A DNA stretch of 64,000 bases, taken from assembly GCA_003243975.1 (NCBI GenBank), contig QHBJ01000040.1, positions 62,001-126,000 of the forward strand, written 5' to 3'. Under the pieces are notes generated by a model. The model saw only the letters and a program-made list of their open reading frames with translations. It did not search any database and was not told where the DNA came from. This stretch comes from Candidatus Meridianibacter frigidus. GTDB lineage: Bacteria > Vulcanimicrobiota > Vulcanimicrobiia > Vulcanimicrobiales > Vulcanimicrobiaceae. Every line of letters starts with the position of its first letter. Within the stretch, counting starts at the first letter, position 1. Below, piece after piece: positions 1-8,894 of the stretch. A program made the translations under genes and the position numbers.

Positions 1-1094
1 CGCGCCATGACGTAGAAAATTCGCGATTGGCCCAGCAGCGAACTGAGGGCGACGCTGGTCGTTCCGGCCAGAACGCCCATTACGATGATCGCGCTCACGA
101 ATGGTAAGTGAAGCGGGGCAAGGGCGTATACCAGCGGATCTTTCAGCGGCACGTGCGACCACGGAACTGCGCCCACCAAAACAATCGCCGTCGCGCAGTA
201 GATCACGGTGCCGATGGCAAGCGCGCCCAACACGCCCAACGGGACGTCTCGCTGGGGGTTCTTGCACTCTTCGGCAGTGGTGGTCGCTGTGTCAAATCCG
301 ATGTAGCTGAAGAAGACGTAGGCGGAAATCGCGATGATTCCAAAGGGCTGCAGCGAGGACGTGTAGTCCGCCATTCCACCAAACGGCGAGAGCCTTCCCC
401 ACCCCATTGGGTTGAAGTCGTGCAGATTGGCGGCATGGAACAAGAAAATGCCGGCCACGATGAAGACCATCAGCGCTGAAATTTTGAGAACCACGAAAAT
501 GTTGTTGGTGGTCGCCGACTCCCGAATTCCAATGGAGAGCAAAGCGCTCAAAGCCAGCACGAAAAGGGCGCCCACCAAGTCAACCTGCGTGTGCGCGAAG
601 TCGTATCCGGCCAGGTTCCACCACGCGCCGTGCATGACCAAATTCGATGTCTGTGCCCACACGGGAAGTGCGATGCCGACGGACTTCAGTACGTCTTGAA
701 AGGCGGCAGAAAACTGCTGCGCTACCGGCGCCGCGCTGATCCCATACTCGAAGATCAACGCGAAGCCGATGATCCACCCGAAGAGCTTCCCGAGCGTCGC
801 GTATGCGTAGGTGTAAGCGCTGCCGGCCACGGGTACCATCGATCCCAATTCGGCGTAGCAGAGCGCTGCAAAGAACGACGTCAATCCCGCCAGCAGATAC
901 GAGATGATGACCGCCGGTCCCGCGCCCTTGACGCCGGTGCCGATGGTGGTAAAGATGCCGCCGCCGATCATCGTCCCCAGCCCGATAGCGACGAGGTCTT
1001 TCGCCGTCAGCGCCCGGCGCAGGATCTTGCCTTGGCCCAAGGCGCGTAGTTTCTCGACCGAACTGGTGGCGAAGAGCTGCTGCACAAACGACAT
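1..1094 (-). CDS. APC-family amino acid permease, C-terminus beyond left edge
   Basis: An inner-membrane secondary transporter for amino acids or related solutes. The frame reads from an ATG at 1094 to the window edge without a stop, giving about 364 residues. The N terminus carries the APC signature of the cationic amino acid transporter branch: a KDL segment, then IGLGTMIGGGIF at about residues 35-46, which forms the unwound TM1 substrate site. About nine hydrophobic helices follow, with a typical TEEC.NPQRDVP loop (about residue 275). The family usually has 12-14 helices, so the end is missing. It is read in the same direction as the cobalamin adenosyltransferase upstream. The substrate cannot be told from sequence. 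Confidence 0.88.
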   Translation of the reverse strand, partial: MSFVQQLFATSSVEKLRALGQGKILRRALTAKDLVAIGLGTMIGGGIFTTIGTGVKGAGPAVIISYLLAGLTSFFAALCYAELGSMVPVAGSAYTYAYATLGKLFGWIIGFALIFEYGISAAPVAQQFSAAFQDVLKSVGIALPVWAQTSNLVMHGAWWNLAGYDFAHTQVDLVGALFVLALSALLSIGIRESATTNNIFVVLKISALMVFIVAGIFLFHAANLHDFNPMGWGRLSPFGGMADYTSSLQPFGIIAISAYVFFSYIGFDTATTTAEECKNPQRDVPLGVLGALAIGTVIYCATAIVLVGAVPWSHVPLKDPLVYALAPLHLPFVSAIIVMGVLAGTTSVALSSLLGQSRIFYVMA

Positions 1095-1141
1095 GCGGCG
1101 GGCGTTCGCAGAGGCGCCCCGCGCGCCCTACTCGCTTGCGT

Positions 1142-1744
1142 TTAGCGCGGTTGCGGAGGTTGGCTCTTCGCGTTCCAGAGATGCTCGGGTTCACCTAGCG
1201 CGTTGTTGCTCCACCGCGCCCACACGAAGAGCGCGTCCGAAAGCCGGTTGACGTAGATCAACACATCGGGGGAGATCGTCTCGCTCTCCGAGAGCGTAAC
1301 CAGTAGCCGTTCGGCGCGGCGACAGACCGTGCGCGCCACGTGAAGCTGCGCTCCGCAAGCGGAGCCGCCGGGATGGATGAAGTTCGCGAGCGGCAGAAGA
1401 TCGCGTTGTGCTTCGTCGATCGCGCGTTCGAGAGCAGTTGCCTCGGCAGCAGAGATGAGCGGCATCCCTTCCCAGCGGTTCTTCGGCAGCGTGGCCAAAT
1501 CCGAACCCAAGTTGAAGAGCATATCTTGCGTCCACCCCAACCACGCATCCAGCCGTGATGCGCGCTCGCTTCGCTCGGTACTCGCAAGCAGCGCGTTGCG
1601 TGCCATGCCGACTACGCTGGAAAGCTCGTCGATCGTGCCGTAGGCATCGATGCGCAGCGCATTCTTTCTCAGCCGCTGGCCTCCGACCAGCCCGGTGGTG
1701 CCGTCGTCGCCGGTGCGCGTGTAAATGCGAGTGAGCTTGGGCAT
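1142..1744 (-). CDS. Cob(I)alamin adenosyltransferase, PduO type
   Basis: A 200-residue enzyme that transfers adenosine from ATP to cob(I)alamin to make coenzyme B12. The family markers are the N-terminal ATP loop TRTGDDGTTGL near residue 10 and the C-terminal GSACGAQLHVARTVCRRAER helix. Length matches PduO/MMAB-type enzymes. I chose the ATG at 1744 because it puts MPKLTRIYTRTGD at the N terminus as in homologues; a further in-frame ATG at 1762 adds six residues. It is divergent from proS, with only about 75 nt between the start codons. No other cobalamin gene is nearby, so its B12-dependent client enzyme lies elsewhere. Confidence 0.93.
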   Translation of the reverse strand: MPKLTRIYTRTGDDGTTGLVGGQRLRKNALRIDAYGTIDELSSVVGMARNALLASTERSERASRLDAWLGWTQDMLFNLGSDLATLPKNRWEGMPLISAAEATALERAIDEAQRDLLPLANFIHPGGSACGAQLHVARTVCRRAERLLVTLSESETISPDVLIYVNRLSDALFVWARWSNNALGEPEHLWNAKSQPPQPR

Positions 1745-1818
1745 GTGGTCCGTTTCGAGCAATCACCGAGCGACACTTGCGAGGGGCACACCGCCGAAGA
1801 GGCAAACGTAGGGCCGCT

Positions 1819-3273
1819 ATGTCCCAAGCCGACTTCAAGAATGAGGACGTACCGCCTAAAGCGGACGACCTCTCTGCGTGGTATACCGCAGTAACCCTGC
1901 GAGCCGAATTGGTTTCGTACTCACCTGTCCGGGGCTGCGTCGTGCTGCGCCCCTATGGTTTCGGCTTGTGGGAAAACCTCCAAAAGGAGCTGGACGCGCG
2001 CATCAAAGCGACCGGCCACGAAAACGCTTACTTTCCGCTGCTCATCCCGGAGCACTTATTAATGAAGGAAGCGGAACACGTCGAAGGTTTCGCTCCCGAA
2101 GTTGCTTGGGTTACCCACGGTGGCCAGGAGAAGCTGACCGAACGCTTGGCGATCCGCCCGACCTCCGAAGTGATCATCGGCGTCATGTACGCGCAGTGGA
2201 TCCAATCGCACCGTGACCTGCCGGTGCTCATCAATCAATGGGCCAACGTCTTGCGCTGGGAGAAGGCGACGCGCCCATTTCTGCGCACGATGGAATTCTT
2301 GTGGCAAGAAGGGCACACGGCGCACGCGACGGCGCAAGAAGCGCACGAAGAAACGATTCGCATGCTCGGCGTGTACGAGGACTTTGCCCGCAATGTCGCG
2401 GCGTTGCCCGTCTACTCCGGGTTGAAGAGCGCGAGCGAGCGCTTTCCGGGAGCGCTGGAAACCTACTCGATTGAAGCGCTCATGCCCGATGGCAAGGCGT
2501 TGCAAACCGGCACGTCGCACGACCTTGGGCAGAACTTTGCCAAGGCATACGACATCACGTTCACCGACAGCGACCAGCAGATCAAACACGTGCACACGAC
2601 GTCGTGGGGAATGTCGTGGCGCATGCTCGGCGCGGTTATCATGATGCACGGCGACGATCGCGGCTTGCGCCTCCCACCCCGGCTCGCCCCGTTCGAGGCG
2701 GTGTTTGTGCCGATTATCAAAGGGGAGGACCGGGCTGCCGTTCGGCGTTCGCACGAGCTGGCGAGCGAGCTGAAGGCAGCCGGCTTTCGCGTAAGGGTCG
2801 ACGATCGGGATTATTCCCCCGGCTGGAAATACAGCGAGTGGGAGGTTCGCGGCGTACCCGTTCGCATCGAAGTCGGTCCCAAAGACTTGGAAAAGGATAG
2901 CGTGATGCTGGTTCGCCGCGACAAGAGCAAAGGCGAGGACGGGCAGAAGACCCCGGTTCCTATTTCCAGCCTGTCTTCGCGTCTGCGCGAAGAACTTGAT
3001 GACGTTCAGCGCGCGCTCTTCGATCGCGCGCTGACATTCCTCAGCACACATACAATCGCTACGGAAAATCAGCAGCGTTTCTTTGAACTGTGCAAGACGC
3101 GCGCCGGCATGATCGATATCCCGTGGTGCGACCGTACGCAATGCGAGCAGGAGGTCAAAGCTCAAACCGGCGCGACCACGCGCAACGTGCGCGAACTGGG
3201 CCGTGCGGGCGCGGTTTGCGTCGCATGCGGAGAGCCCGCACGAGTCCAAGCGTACTTTGCGCAGAGCTATTAG
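1819..3273 (+). CDS. proS: Prolyl-tRNA synthetase, archaeal/eukaryotic type
   Basis: Charges tRNA-Pro with proline. The 484-residue protein has class II synthetase motifs, including motif 2 (NVLRWEKATRPFLRTMEFLW) and the TGTSHDLGQNF/TSWGMSWR motif 3 region. It lacks the INS editing domain of ordinary bacterial ProRS. Instead it ends in the type-3 C-terminal zinc domain, with paired cysteines (CDRTQC and CVAC) and a terminal tyrosine. This form is standard in archaea and eukaryotes and also occurs in some bacteria. The ATG at 1819 was preferred over an earlier in-frame start at 1777 because the 14 extra residues are unlike the family. It overlaps the next gene slightly. Confidence 0.97.
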   Translation: MSQADFKNEDVPPKADDLSAWYTAVTLRAELVSYSPVRGCVVLRPYGFGLWENLQKELDARIKATGHENAYFPLLIPEHLLMKEAEHVEGFAPEVAWVTHGGQEKLTERLAIRPTSEVIIGVMYAQWIQSHRDLPVLINQWANVLRWEKATRPFLRTMEFLWQEGHTAHATAQEAHEETIRMLGVYEDFARNVAALPVYSGLKSASERFPGALETYSIEALMPDGKALQTGTSHDLGQNFAKAYDITFTDSDQQIKHVHTTSWGMSWRMLGAVIMMHGDDRGLRLPPRLAPFEAVFVPIIKGEDRAAVRRSHELASELKAAGFRVRVDDRDYSPGWKYSEWEVRGVPVRIEVGPKDLEKDSVMLVRRDKSKGEDGQKTPVPISSLSSRLREELDDVQRALFDRALTFLSTHTIATENQQRFFELCKTRAGMIDIPWCDRTQCEQEVKAQTGATTRNVRELGRAGAVCVACGEPARVQAYFAQSY

Positions 3274-3844
3274 TCTGGCAGTGAGCTTGGCGTTCGCGCT
3301 CTCGCAGTGGTGCGCAGCGCAGGGGTCGCCGCCGCCTTTGGCAACGGTCGAAGCGTATGCACGCGCTTCGGGCAATCACCGCGTGATGGCGGTGCGCATC
3401 GGCAAGACGCTTTTCAAGAAACCGCGGAGCGCACAAATCCTAAAAGTGTACGTGGATGGTTTCGGCCGGCATGAAATCGCCGGCCTCATGCTTTCCGGCG
3501 TTAAGTTTCACCGCCCGCTGAACCGGACAGCATTCGTGGACGAGGTCGTAGGGCTAGTCCAGTCGGCCTTCGGCGCTGCTCCGGTCGAGGAGGTGGATTT
3601 GTGGTGCGTCGTTCCGCTGGCGGTCGGGAAGGGAGTCATCGTCAGCGGCGACCTCGCCCAGCCCACCAACCGCACCGTTTTCACGGTCACGACGCGCCGC
3701 GGAGAGAGCGTCCGCGCACTGCGCTCGCGCATTCTGAGCGAGCGTGGAGTCTATTGGGACAGCAAGTGGACCAATCAGGCGCTGCTTCCTTCTCAAGGGT
3801 GCAATCTCAAACGCGGCAAATGTCAGGGTCGCTATGTACCATAA
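3257..3844 (+). CDS. Secreted protein of unknown function
   Basis: A protein of about 195 residues with a clear Sec signal peptide: RR, then a hydrophobic run ending in QWCAAQG. The mature part is a compact, mixed alpha/beta-looking domain with no motif I recognise (VDGFGRHEIAGLMLSG, VDLWCVVPLA). The start is uncertain. TTG at 3257 gives the best signal peptide and overlaps proS by 17 nt; ATG at 3203 adds 18 polar residues; GTG at 3281 shortens the n-region. It overlaps the M16 peptidase gene by 11 nt, so the two are probably translated together, which suggests an envelope role linked to that peptidase. Function is not inferred further. Confidence 0.72.
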   Translation: MRRAISLAVSLAFALSQWCAAQGSPPPLATVEAYARASGNHRVMAVRIGKTLFKKPRSAQILKVYVDGFGRHEIAGLMLSGVKFHRPLNRTAFVDEVVGLVQSAFGAAPVEEVDLWCVVPLAVGKGVIVSGDLAQPTNRTVFTVTTRRGESVRALRSRILSERGVYWDSKWTNQALLPSQGCNLKRGKCQGRYVP

Positions 3845-5090
3845 GACCGTACTGCCTAACGGCGTGCGCATCCTTACCGAGAAAATGCCGTACGTTCGCT
3901 CGGCCTCCTTAGGCATTTGGGCCGATGTCGGATCGGCTGCCGAAAGCAGCGAGCAGCGCGGAATCTCGCACTTAGTCGAACACATGCTCTTCAAAGGAAC
4001 CAAACGCCGCACCGCACGCGCCATTGCCGAAGAGATGGATGGCGTCGGCGGCAATCTGAATGCCTTCACGGACAAAGAGGCAACCTGCTACTACGCCAAG
4101 GTGATCGATCATCACGTTCCGCTGGCAGCCGACGTCCTGAGCGACATGTTTTTGCACTCGGCCTTCGATGCGAGCGAGTTGGCCAAAGAACAGAAGGTCG
4201 TGCTGGAAGAGATCAAGATGTACGACGACTCGCCGGACGAGTTGATTTCCGACCTTTTCATCCAAACGATGTGGAGCGATTCCAATCTTGGTGCGCCGAC
4301 CATCGGCTTCTCCGATACCGTCTCAAGAATTAGCCGTGACGATTTACGCAGGCATATGCGAGCGCGTTACGCGCCGAATTCGGTCGTGATCGCCGCGGCC
4401 GGAAACATCGAACACGACCAGATCGTCCGCCTTTTTGACAAACATTTGACGGGATTCGAGGGCAGATGCACGTTGCCCGTACCCGAGACGCCGCCCACTA
4501 CCCCTACCCGCTTATTCCGCCAAAAAGATAGCGAACAGGCCTATGTGGTGCTCGGCACCAAAGGCTTGTCGGTGCGCGACGAACGCCGGTACGTTCTTTC
4601 GGTCATGGATACGATCTTAGGCGGTGGTATGTCGAGCCGCCTATTTCAAGAGATTCGTGAAAAACGGGGATTGGTTTACACCGTATACTCGTTTCAAGCC
4701 GCCTATCGCGGCGCCGGCCTTTTTGCCGTGTATGCCGGCACCTCACCGTCGAACGTGCAAGAGTACGTGAACGTGGTCCGCGATCAGTTTGATTTCTTGC
4801 GGACGCGGCCGGTAAGCCAATCGGAGCTGACCTTGGCGAAAGAGCACATCAAAGGCAATCTCACACTTTCGCTGGAGAGCACGTCGAGCCGTATGATACG
4901 TTTGGGCCGAAGCGAGTTTTCATTGGGGCGACAGTTGACCACCGAGGAGATCGAGGCCGAAATCGACGCGGTGACTGCCGAGCAGATTCAGTCGCTGGCC
5001 ACAGAATTGTTGGCCGACCGGGCCACGGGCCTATGCGTGCTAGGGCCAGTTGCCGAGGATGATTTCGACTGGAAACCTAGCGCTGCGTAA
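3834..5090 (+). CDS. M16-family zinc peptidase (processing peptidase-like)
   Basis: A metallopeptidase of about 418 residues. The inverted zinc motif HLVEH gives H46, E49 and H50, and the third ligand Glu falls in VVLEEIKMYDD at residue 126, the spacing expected for M16. A second, inactive M16 domain follows (GGGMSSRLFQEIREKRGLVYTVYS), as in single-chain bacterial PepR/YmxG-type peptidases and mitochondrial MPP. The ATG at 3834 places YHKTVLPNGVRILTE at the N terminus, as in relatives; longer starts run back through the upstream gene. No signal peptide is seen, so it is probably cytoplasmic. It is followed immediately by amj. Confidence 0.94.
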   Translation: MYHKTVLPNGVRILTEKMPYVRSASLGIWADVGSAAESSEQRGISHLVEHMLFKGTKRRTARAIAEEMDGVGGNLNAFTDKEATCYYAKVIDHHVPLAADVLSDMFLHSAFDASELAKEQKVVLEEIKMYDDSPDELISDLFIQTMWSDSNLGAPTIGFSDTVSRISRDDLRRHMRARYAPNSVVIAAAGNIEHDQIVRLFDKHLTGFEGRCTLPVPETPPTTPTRLFRQKDSEQAYVVLGTKGLSVRDERRYVLSVMDTILGGGMSSRLFQEIREKRGLVYTVYSFQAAYRGAGLFAVYAGTSPSNVQEYVNVVRDQFDFLRTRPVSQSELTLAKEHIKGNLTLSLESTSSRMIRLGRSEFSLGRQLTTEEIEAEIDAVTAEQIQSLATELLADRATGLCVLGPVAEDDFDWKPSAA

Positions 5091-5981
5091 TTGACGCACC
5101 CGCCGTTTAGCGACGCACCCCATCTTTGGTCGTGGAAGCTCCTGGGCGCGATGGTCATCACGTTCATCGTGCAAGGGGTTACGATTGGCGCCTATGCCGC
5201 GCGTTTAGCGGGCGTTCTTACGACCCGAATCGCTACCTCGATCTCACTCTTTAATCTATTCATGACCGGCGGCCGTCTCGCAAATCTTTTTTCCGTATTC
5301 ATGATTGGCCCGCTCTCGGACAGCGCCGGCCGATCGGTTGCCGCGCTCAGGCACCGCGACGCGGTGCTTACTGCGGCATATCAGCACAATTTCGAGTGGC
5401 AGCTGCGCCTGATTATTCTGGCCGGGACGATGGGCATGGTCGCCTTTACGCTGATGATGCCGATGTTCGTGTATCTGTTCCGCCGCGGGATCGCCTCGTT
5501 CGAGGCGCGTGGCTCGCTGCCCCACTCGCTCTTTCGCCTGGCTGATACCGCGGTAGTGCGCGATGTTGTTGCGGCGCAAACGTGGCCGGGATGGGGCGTG
5601 CTGCAACGGTACGACTGGCGGCAATTACCGTTGCGGATGCTCGTTTTCAATGTCGTCGTAACGGGCATCTACGCGATCGGCGTTCAGGCCGCATACTACG
5701 CTAGTGTGCTGGACGTTGATGCGGCGCGCACCGCGGTTAGCATTTCCGGGGTCATCAACGGAATTGGAACCATCGCGTTCACACTCTTCGTGGACCCAAC
5801 GTCGTCCATTATTACCGATCAAGCCGTCCACGGAAAACGGCCGATCGCTCAGGTGAAATCCATGGTGCTGTATTTGGCAATAACGGCGATTGTGGGGACA
5901 CTGCTCTCGCAACTGATCCTCTGGCCGGCGGCAAAGATTATCGAACTGGTGGCGTACTTCTTCACACACATTCGTGGATGA
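5091..5981 (+). CDS. amj: Amj-type lipid II flippase (DUF2837)
   Basis: A membrane protein of 296 residues matching the Amj family, the alternative to MurJ that moves lipid II across the inner membrane for peptidoglycan synthesis. Diagnostic stretches are the early helix followed by YAARLAGVLTTRIATSISLFN and the later GVINGIGTIAFTLFVDP, with about six or seven hydrophobic helices overall. The TTG start at 5091 directly abuts the stop of the peptidase gene, so expression is coupled. No murJ is in the window, so whether Amj is the main or a backup flippase cannot be told. Confidence 0.85.
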   Translation: MTHPPFSDAPHLWSWKLLGAMVITFIVQGVTIGAYAARLAGVLTTRIATSISLFNLFMTGGRLANLFSVFMIGPLSDSAGRSVAALRHRDAVLTAAYQHNFEWQLRLIILAGTMGMVAFTLMMPMFVYLFRRGIASFEARGSLPHSLFRLADTAVVRDVVAAQTWPGWGVLQRYDWRQLPLRMLVFNVVVTGIYAIGVQAAYYASVLDVDAARTAVSISGVINGIGTIAFTLFVDPTSSIITDQAVHGKRPIAQVKSMVLYLAITAIVGTLLSQLILWPAAKIIELVAYFFTHIRG

Positions 5982-6654
5982 CCCGAAAAGGATGGTGAGG
6001 ATCCGCCTTGCGCCCGCTGTTTTCGCCGCGGCGCTGCTGCTTTGCGACTGCGCGGGGCCCGTGGAGAGCTGGATCGTGAATACGCGGATTCGTCAGGGTG
6101 ACGTGGCCTTTGAGCGAGGCAGTCTCGGTGAGGCCGAGCTGGCATACCGGCTGGCGCTAAAGGTGGACCCCACAAATGCGCGGGCGCGAGCCGGCTACTC
6201 CGAAGCCGAAACCGAGATCGCCGCGCAGCAGTATCACGCCGGCAAGCTCGACGATGCGCTCGTTACCATTACCGGCGCGCAGAAGTACGATCCGCAGAGT
6301 CTTCGATTGCAGGGCCTTCGCTCAGAAGTAGAGTCAGCCAAAATCAAACGTGAGATTGTCGTTTCCAACTATCCGACGTTTCGCGAGACGGCGGCTGGGA
6401 TCCAGCGATCCTACCTTCAGCTCAAAACCATGAATGCCCAAATCATTGCAGGTCTCAAGAAGTTCGGCTACACGTTCAACATCAACGAGCTGAACAAAGC
6501 CATCCAGAACTCTTACGAGCTGAACTTGGACGTCGCCAAGAATACCAACCGGCTCATTACCTTCCGGCAGCTAGTCCAGTCGGGCGTGCCGCTAACCGAA
6601 CAGAGTGGAAACGTCTCTTCCGCGCAACCCGCCTCCCTCTTACCGCTGCCTTAG
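5974..6654 (+). CDS. Envelope protein with TPR-like repeats
   Basis: A 226-residue exported protein. The N terminus (VRIRLAPAVFAAALLLCDCAG) is a signal peptide, possibly of lipoprotein type, although the residues before the cysteines are not a classic lipobox. The mature part has TPR-like helices: GDVAFERGSLGEAELAYRLAL (family signature A..G....A...), then YHAGKLDDALVTITGAQ. A helical tail without known motifs follows. The ATG at 5974 overlaps amj by 8 nt; an ATG at 5992 is equally possible. It is probably a periplasmic scaffold. The last 98 nt overlap, tail to tail, a small lipoprotein gene on the other strand. Confidence 0.78.
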   Translation: MDDPKRMVRIRLAPAVFAAALLLCDCAGPVESWIVNTRIRQGDVAFERGSLGEAELAYRLALKVDPTNARARAGYSEAETEIAAQQYHAGKLDDALVTITGAQKYDPQSLRLQGLRSEVESAKIKREIVVSNYPTFRETAAGIQRSYLQLKTMNAQIIAGLKKFGYTFNINELNKAIQNSYELNLDVAKNTNRLITFRQLVQSGVPLTEQSGNVSSAQPASLLPLP

Positions 6655-6883
6655 CTCGCGGTCCAAACTTCCAGCTGACTACCCTCGCTTGGGGGCGCGC
6701 GATCGCGGTCTGCGTGAGCGAGCTCGGCTTGGCGCTCGGGGCCGGAGACGCATTCGCCGCGGGACCCGGACGGGAGTGGGGCGCCGAGTGAGCTTCCGGC
6801 ACCATCGGCAATACTTGCACGGATGCCGAGTCTTTGACCGTGCATCCGGCGAGGAGTGCAACAATCAAGACCCGGTACATCAT
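6557..6883 (-). CDS. Small putative lipoprotein
   Basis: A 108-residue reading frame whose start is a textbook lipoprotein signal: MMYRVLIVALLAGC, with lipobox LLAGC at residues 10-14. The rest is rich in Ala, Pro, Ser and Arg and has no domain I recognise. It starts 7 nt after the stop of the GT39 gene on the same strand, which supports a real coupled gene. Against it, the last third overlaps the 3' end of the TPR-like gene on the plus strand. Its true extent is uncertain. Confidence 0.5.
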   Translation of the reverse strand: MMYRVLIVALLAGCTVKDSASVQVLPMVPEAHSAPHSRPGPAANASPAPSAKPSSLTQTAIARPQARVVSWKFGPRAKAAVRGRRVARKRRFHSVRLAARPTGLAAGR

Positions 6884-6889
6884 GTACTA

Positions 6890-8458
6890 TTAATGCCGTT
6901 TCGGAATGAATTGTGACGCGCGTCCGGCTTTCTCCGCACTGCGAAACCTTCGCCAGCGCGCTCCGGCACCGGGCAGCACTTGTGCAGGATTGGTTTGGTA
7001 GACCGGCCACTTGGCGTTTGGATTGATCACCGGAAACCGTTGCATCCAATTATACAGTTCGACGTTTTTCTCAAAACGGTTGCGCTCGATTGCTACAAAG
7101 TAGCGCGCTCCTTTGGCGATCGCGCTCTGCTCGTCGAAAGGCGTCCAAAGGTAGGGGTCCTCTTCCCACCCTTTGCGGTTGATGTAGTAAAGCACTGAGG
7201 GGTCGTAGTGTCCCATCACGATGAGGGCCCCCGGCGCGAGCGTTGAGTTGAGCGTAACGGCGTTCCGGTATACCGCCGCACCATACGCGTAGTAAGGCTT
7301 GACCGCGTTCCTATTCGCAAGCGTCAGAACGACGGCAAGCAGCAGCGCGGCCGCAAGGCAGGCACGCTTCACCGCGACGCCACGCAACAAAGCGTCGAGT
7401 GCACGGGTCACGGTCAGAATGAATGCAGCGCCGGCCAGGGCAGCCAGCGGGAGGATCGGGTAAAGATAGTAGTCCACGCGCTCAACGGTGACGACGGTGT
7501 AGGCATACAATGCCGAAGCCAGGAGCCACGTCCAGAGGATCGATCGGGACCGCATTGGAGCCGGAAAGAGAATCCCCAAGAGCATGAGGGCCATACAGCC
7601 CGCCCCGACCATCGTGCGGCTTAGGAGTGTGAGAACGTCGCGAAAATACTGCCACTTCTGCGCAAATGCTGCCCCATTTGTAAGCGCAGCGCCCAGCGCC
7701 GGCAGCACGTGAAGTCTCACGATGCCGCTTGCCCAGTGCCATTCCGCAACCGACGACTCGAAGCGGTCGTAGGCGTAAAGAACCACGACGGGGAGGAGCA
7801 AGCAGAGTACGATGCGGCCCAACCGCAGCGTGCGGCCCGACACAATGCGCTCGAAGGCGAGCGTCGCCAAGGGCAGTAAAGCAATCGCCGCTACCGGCTT
7901 AGCAAGGAGCGCGAGCACCAGCAGGCTGCTTGCGCGCATCCAACCCCGCCACGAGAGGGTCTCGTCGTCGATGAAGTAGCGCGCGCCGGCATAAAGCGCA
8001 GCAACCAGAAAGAACACCATGGCAGTATCGGGGGTAAAAGTGCGCCCGTAGTACACGCTGCCCGGCATCACAGCGAACAAAAAACCGGCCACGAGGCCGG
8101 CGAGTGCGTCGGCGAAGAGCCAGCGCGCAAAGAAAGCTAGTAGCGCGACCGTTCCCAGACTGAACGCGATCGAGATCAATCGGCCGAATACTTCATGCAC
8201 GCCGAAGATTTTGTACAAGGTGGCGGCCAAGAACGGCACGATCTGCAACTCGAGCTCGACGTAGTTGGGCGGCGGCCCGTTATAATCGGTCTGCGGATAG
8301 AGCGGGTTGTATTGGAGCGAAGCGAAGTTGCGCGCGATGGCGGCTTCGTCCCCTTGCCGCCAGCCGGGGTGATCGATGATGGGATTGTGGAGCCCTTTCA
8401 GGCGCAACAGAAGACCCAGCAGCAGAATCGCCACGAGCGCGAGCGTCCAGAGCGACAC
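6890..8458 (-). CDS. GT39-family membrane glycosyltransferase (ArnT/PMT-like)
   Basis: A protein of about 522 residues with roughly a dozen helices. The family marker is the acidic site in the first periplasmic loop, GWRQGDEAAIARNF, where the Asp-Glu pair binds the metal/lipid-linked donor in GT39/GT83 enzymes. Such proteins transfer a sugar from a polyprenyl-phosphate carrier to lipid A, protein or glycan on the periplasmic face. The GTG at 8458 was chosen because upstream in-frame codons lie inside gtrA; a longer form starts at 8554. It sits just downstream of a GtrA-like gene and a PIG-V-like gene, which suggests one membrane glycosylation unit. The acceptor is unknown. Confidence 0.85.
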   Translation of the reverse strand: MSLWTLALVAILLLGLLLRLKGLHNPIIDHPGWRQGDEAAIARNFASLQYNPLYPQTDYNGPPPNYVELELQIVPFLAATLYKIFGVHEVFGRLISIAFSLGTVALLAFFARWLFADALAGLVAGFLFAVMPGSVYYGRTFTPDTAMVFFLVAALYAGARYFIDDETLSWRGWMRASSLLVLALLAKPVAAIALLPLATLAFERIVSGRTLRLGRIVLCLLLPVVVLYAYDRFESSVAEWHWASGIVRLHVLPALGAALTNGAAFAQKWQYFRDVLTLLSRTMVGAGCMALMLLGILFPAPMRSRSILWTWLLASALYAYTVVTVERVDYYLYPILPLAALAGAAFILTVTRALDALLRGVAVKRACLAAALLLAVVLTLANRNAVKPYYAYGAAVYRNAVTLNSTLAPGALIVMGHYDPSVLYYINRKGWEEDPYLWTPFDEQSAIAKGARYFVAIERNRFEKNVELYNWMQRFPVINPNAKWPVYQTNPAQVLPGAGARWRRFRSAEKAGRASQFIPKRH

Positions 8459-8475
8459 GTCGCGTCCGACGATCG

Positions 8476-8892
8476 TTATCGTACGTCTTTGAACGTCCAA
8501 TATTTGTTCACGAAGAAGTTGATAACCATACCGCCGAGCGTGGCGACGAACCACAGTTTGTGTCCGTGTCCCAGGCTTGGACCCAAGAGGTACGAAATAA
8601 TCAAACCCGCGACGAGCGCCAATACCGAAACGGCGAGGAACTGAGCGCCTTCTTTACCGGCGTGCCCGCTCGAACGAAACGTCCAGACCCGATTGAGAAA
8701 ATAATTGGAGAGGCCGCCGGCAAGAAACGCGAACGAATAGATAATGAAATACTGCAGGGTCTCGGCATGATGCGGAACGATTCGCTGCAAGAGCGTGAAG
8801 ATGATCAGGTTTACGACGAATCCTGAGGCGCCGACGATGCCGAACTTGACGAATTGCCGCACGCCTCGCCGTTGGGTAATCTGGCCGATCAA
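8476..8892 (-). CDS. GtrA-family membrane protein
   Basis: A four-helix membrane protein of about 138 residues. The signature FVKFGIVGASGFVVNLIIF begins helix 1, SNYFLNRVWTFRSS follows helix 2, and NFFVNKYWTFKD closes the protein; the repeated N..WTF pattern is typical of GtrA. Family members are thought to flip or handle undecaprenyl-phosphate-linked sugars. The TTG at 8892, just past the stop of the upstream PIG-V gene, gives a normal-length protein. An ATG at 8997 would add 35 residues and overlap that gene by 103 nt. It sits between two polyprenyl-sugar-dependent transferase genes, which fits this role. Confidence 0.83.
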   Translation of the reverse strand: MIGQITQRRGVRQFVKFGIVGASGFVVNLIIFTLLQRIVPHHAETLQYFIIYSFAFLAGGLSNYFLNRVWTFRSSGHAGKEGAQFLAVSVLALVAGLIISYLLGPSLGHGHKLWFVATLGGMVINFFVNKYWTFKDVR

Positions 8893-8894
8893 GT

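Noticed and set aside
2059-3375. 438-residue reading frame antisense to proS
   Set aside because: It is the shadow of a certain gene in GC-rich DNA; it has no start signal, domain or sensible composition.
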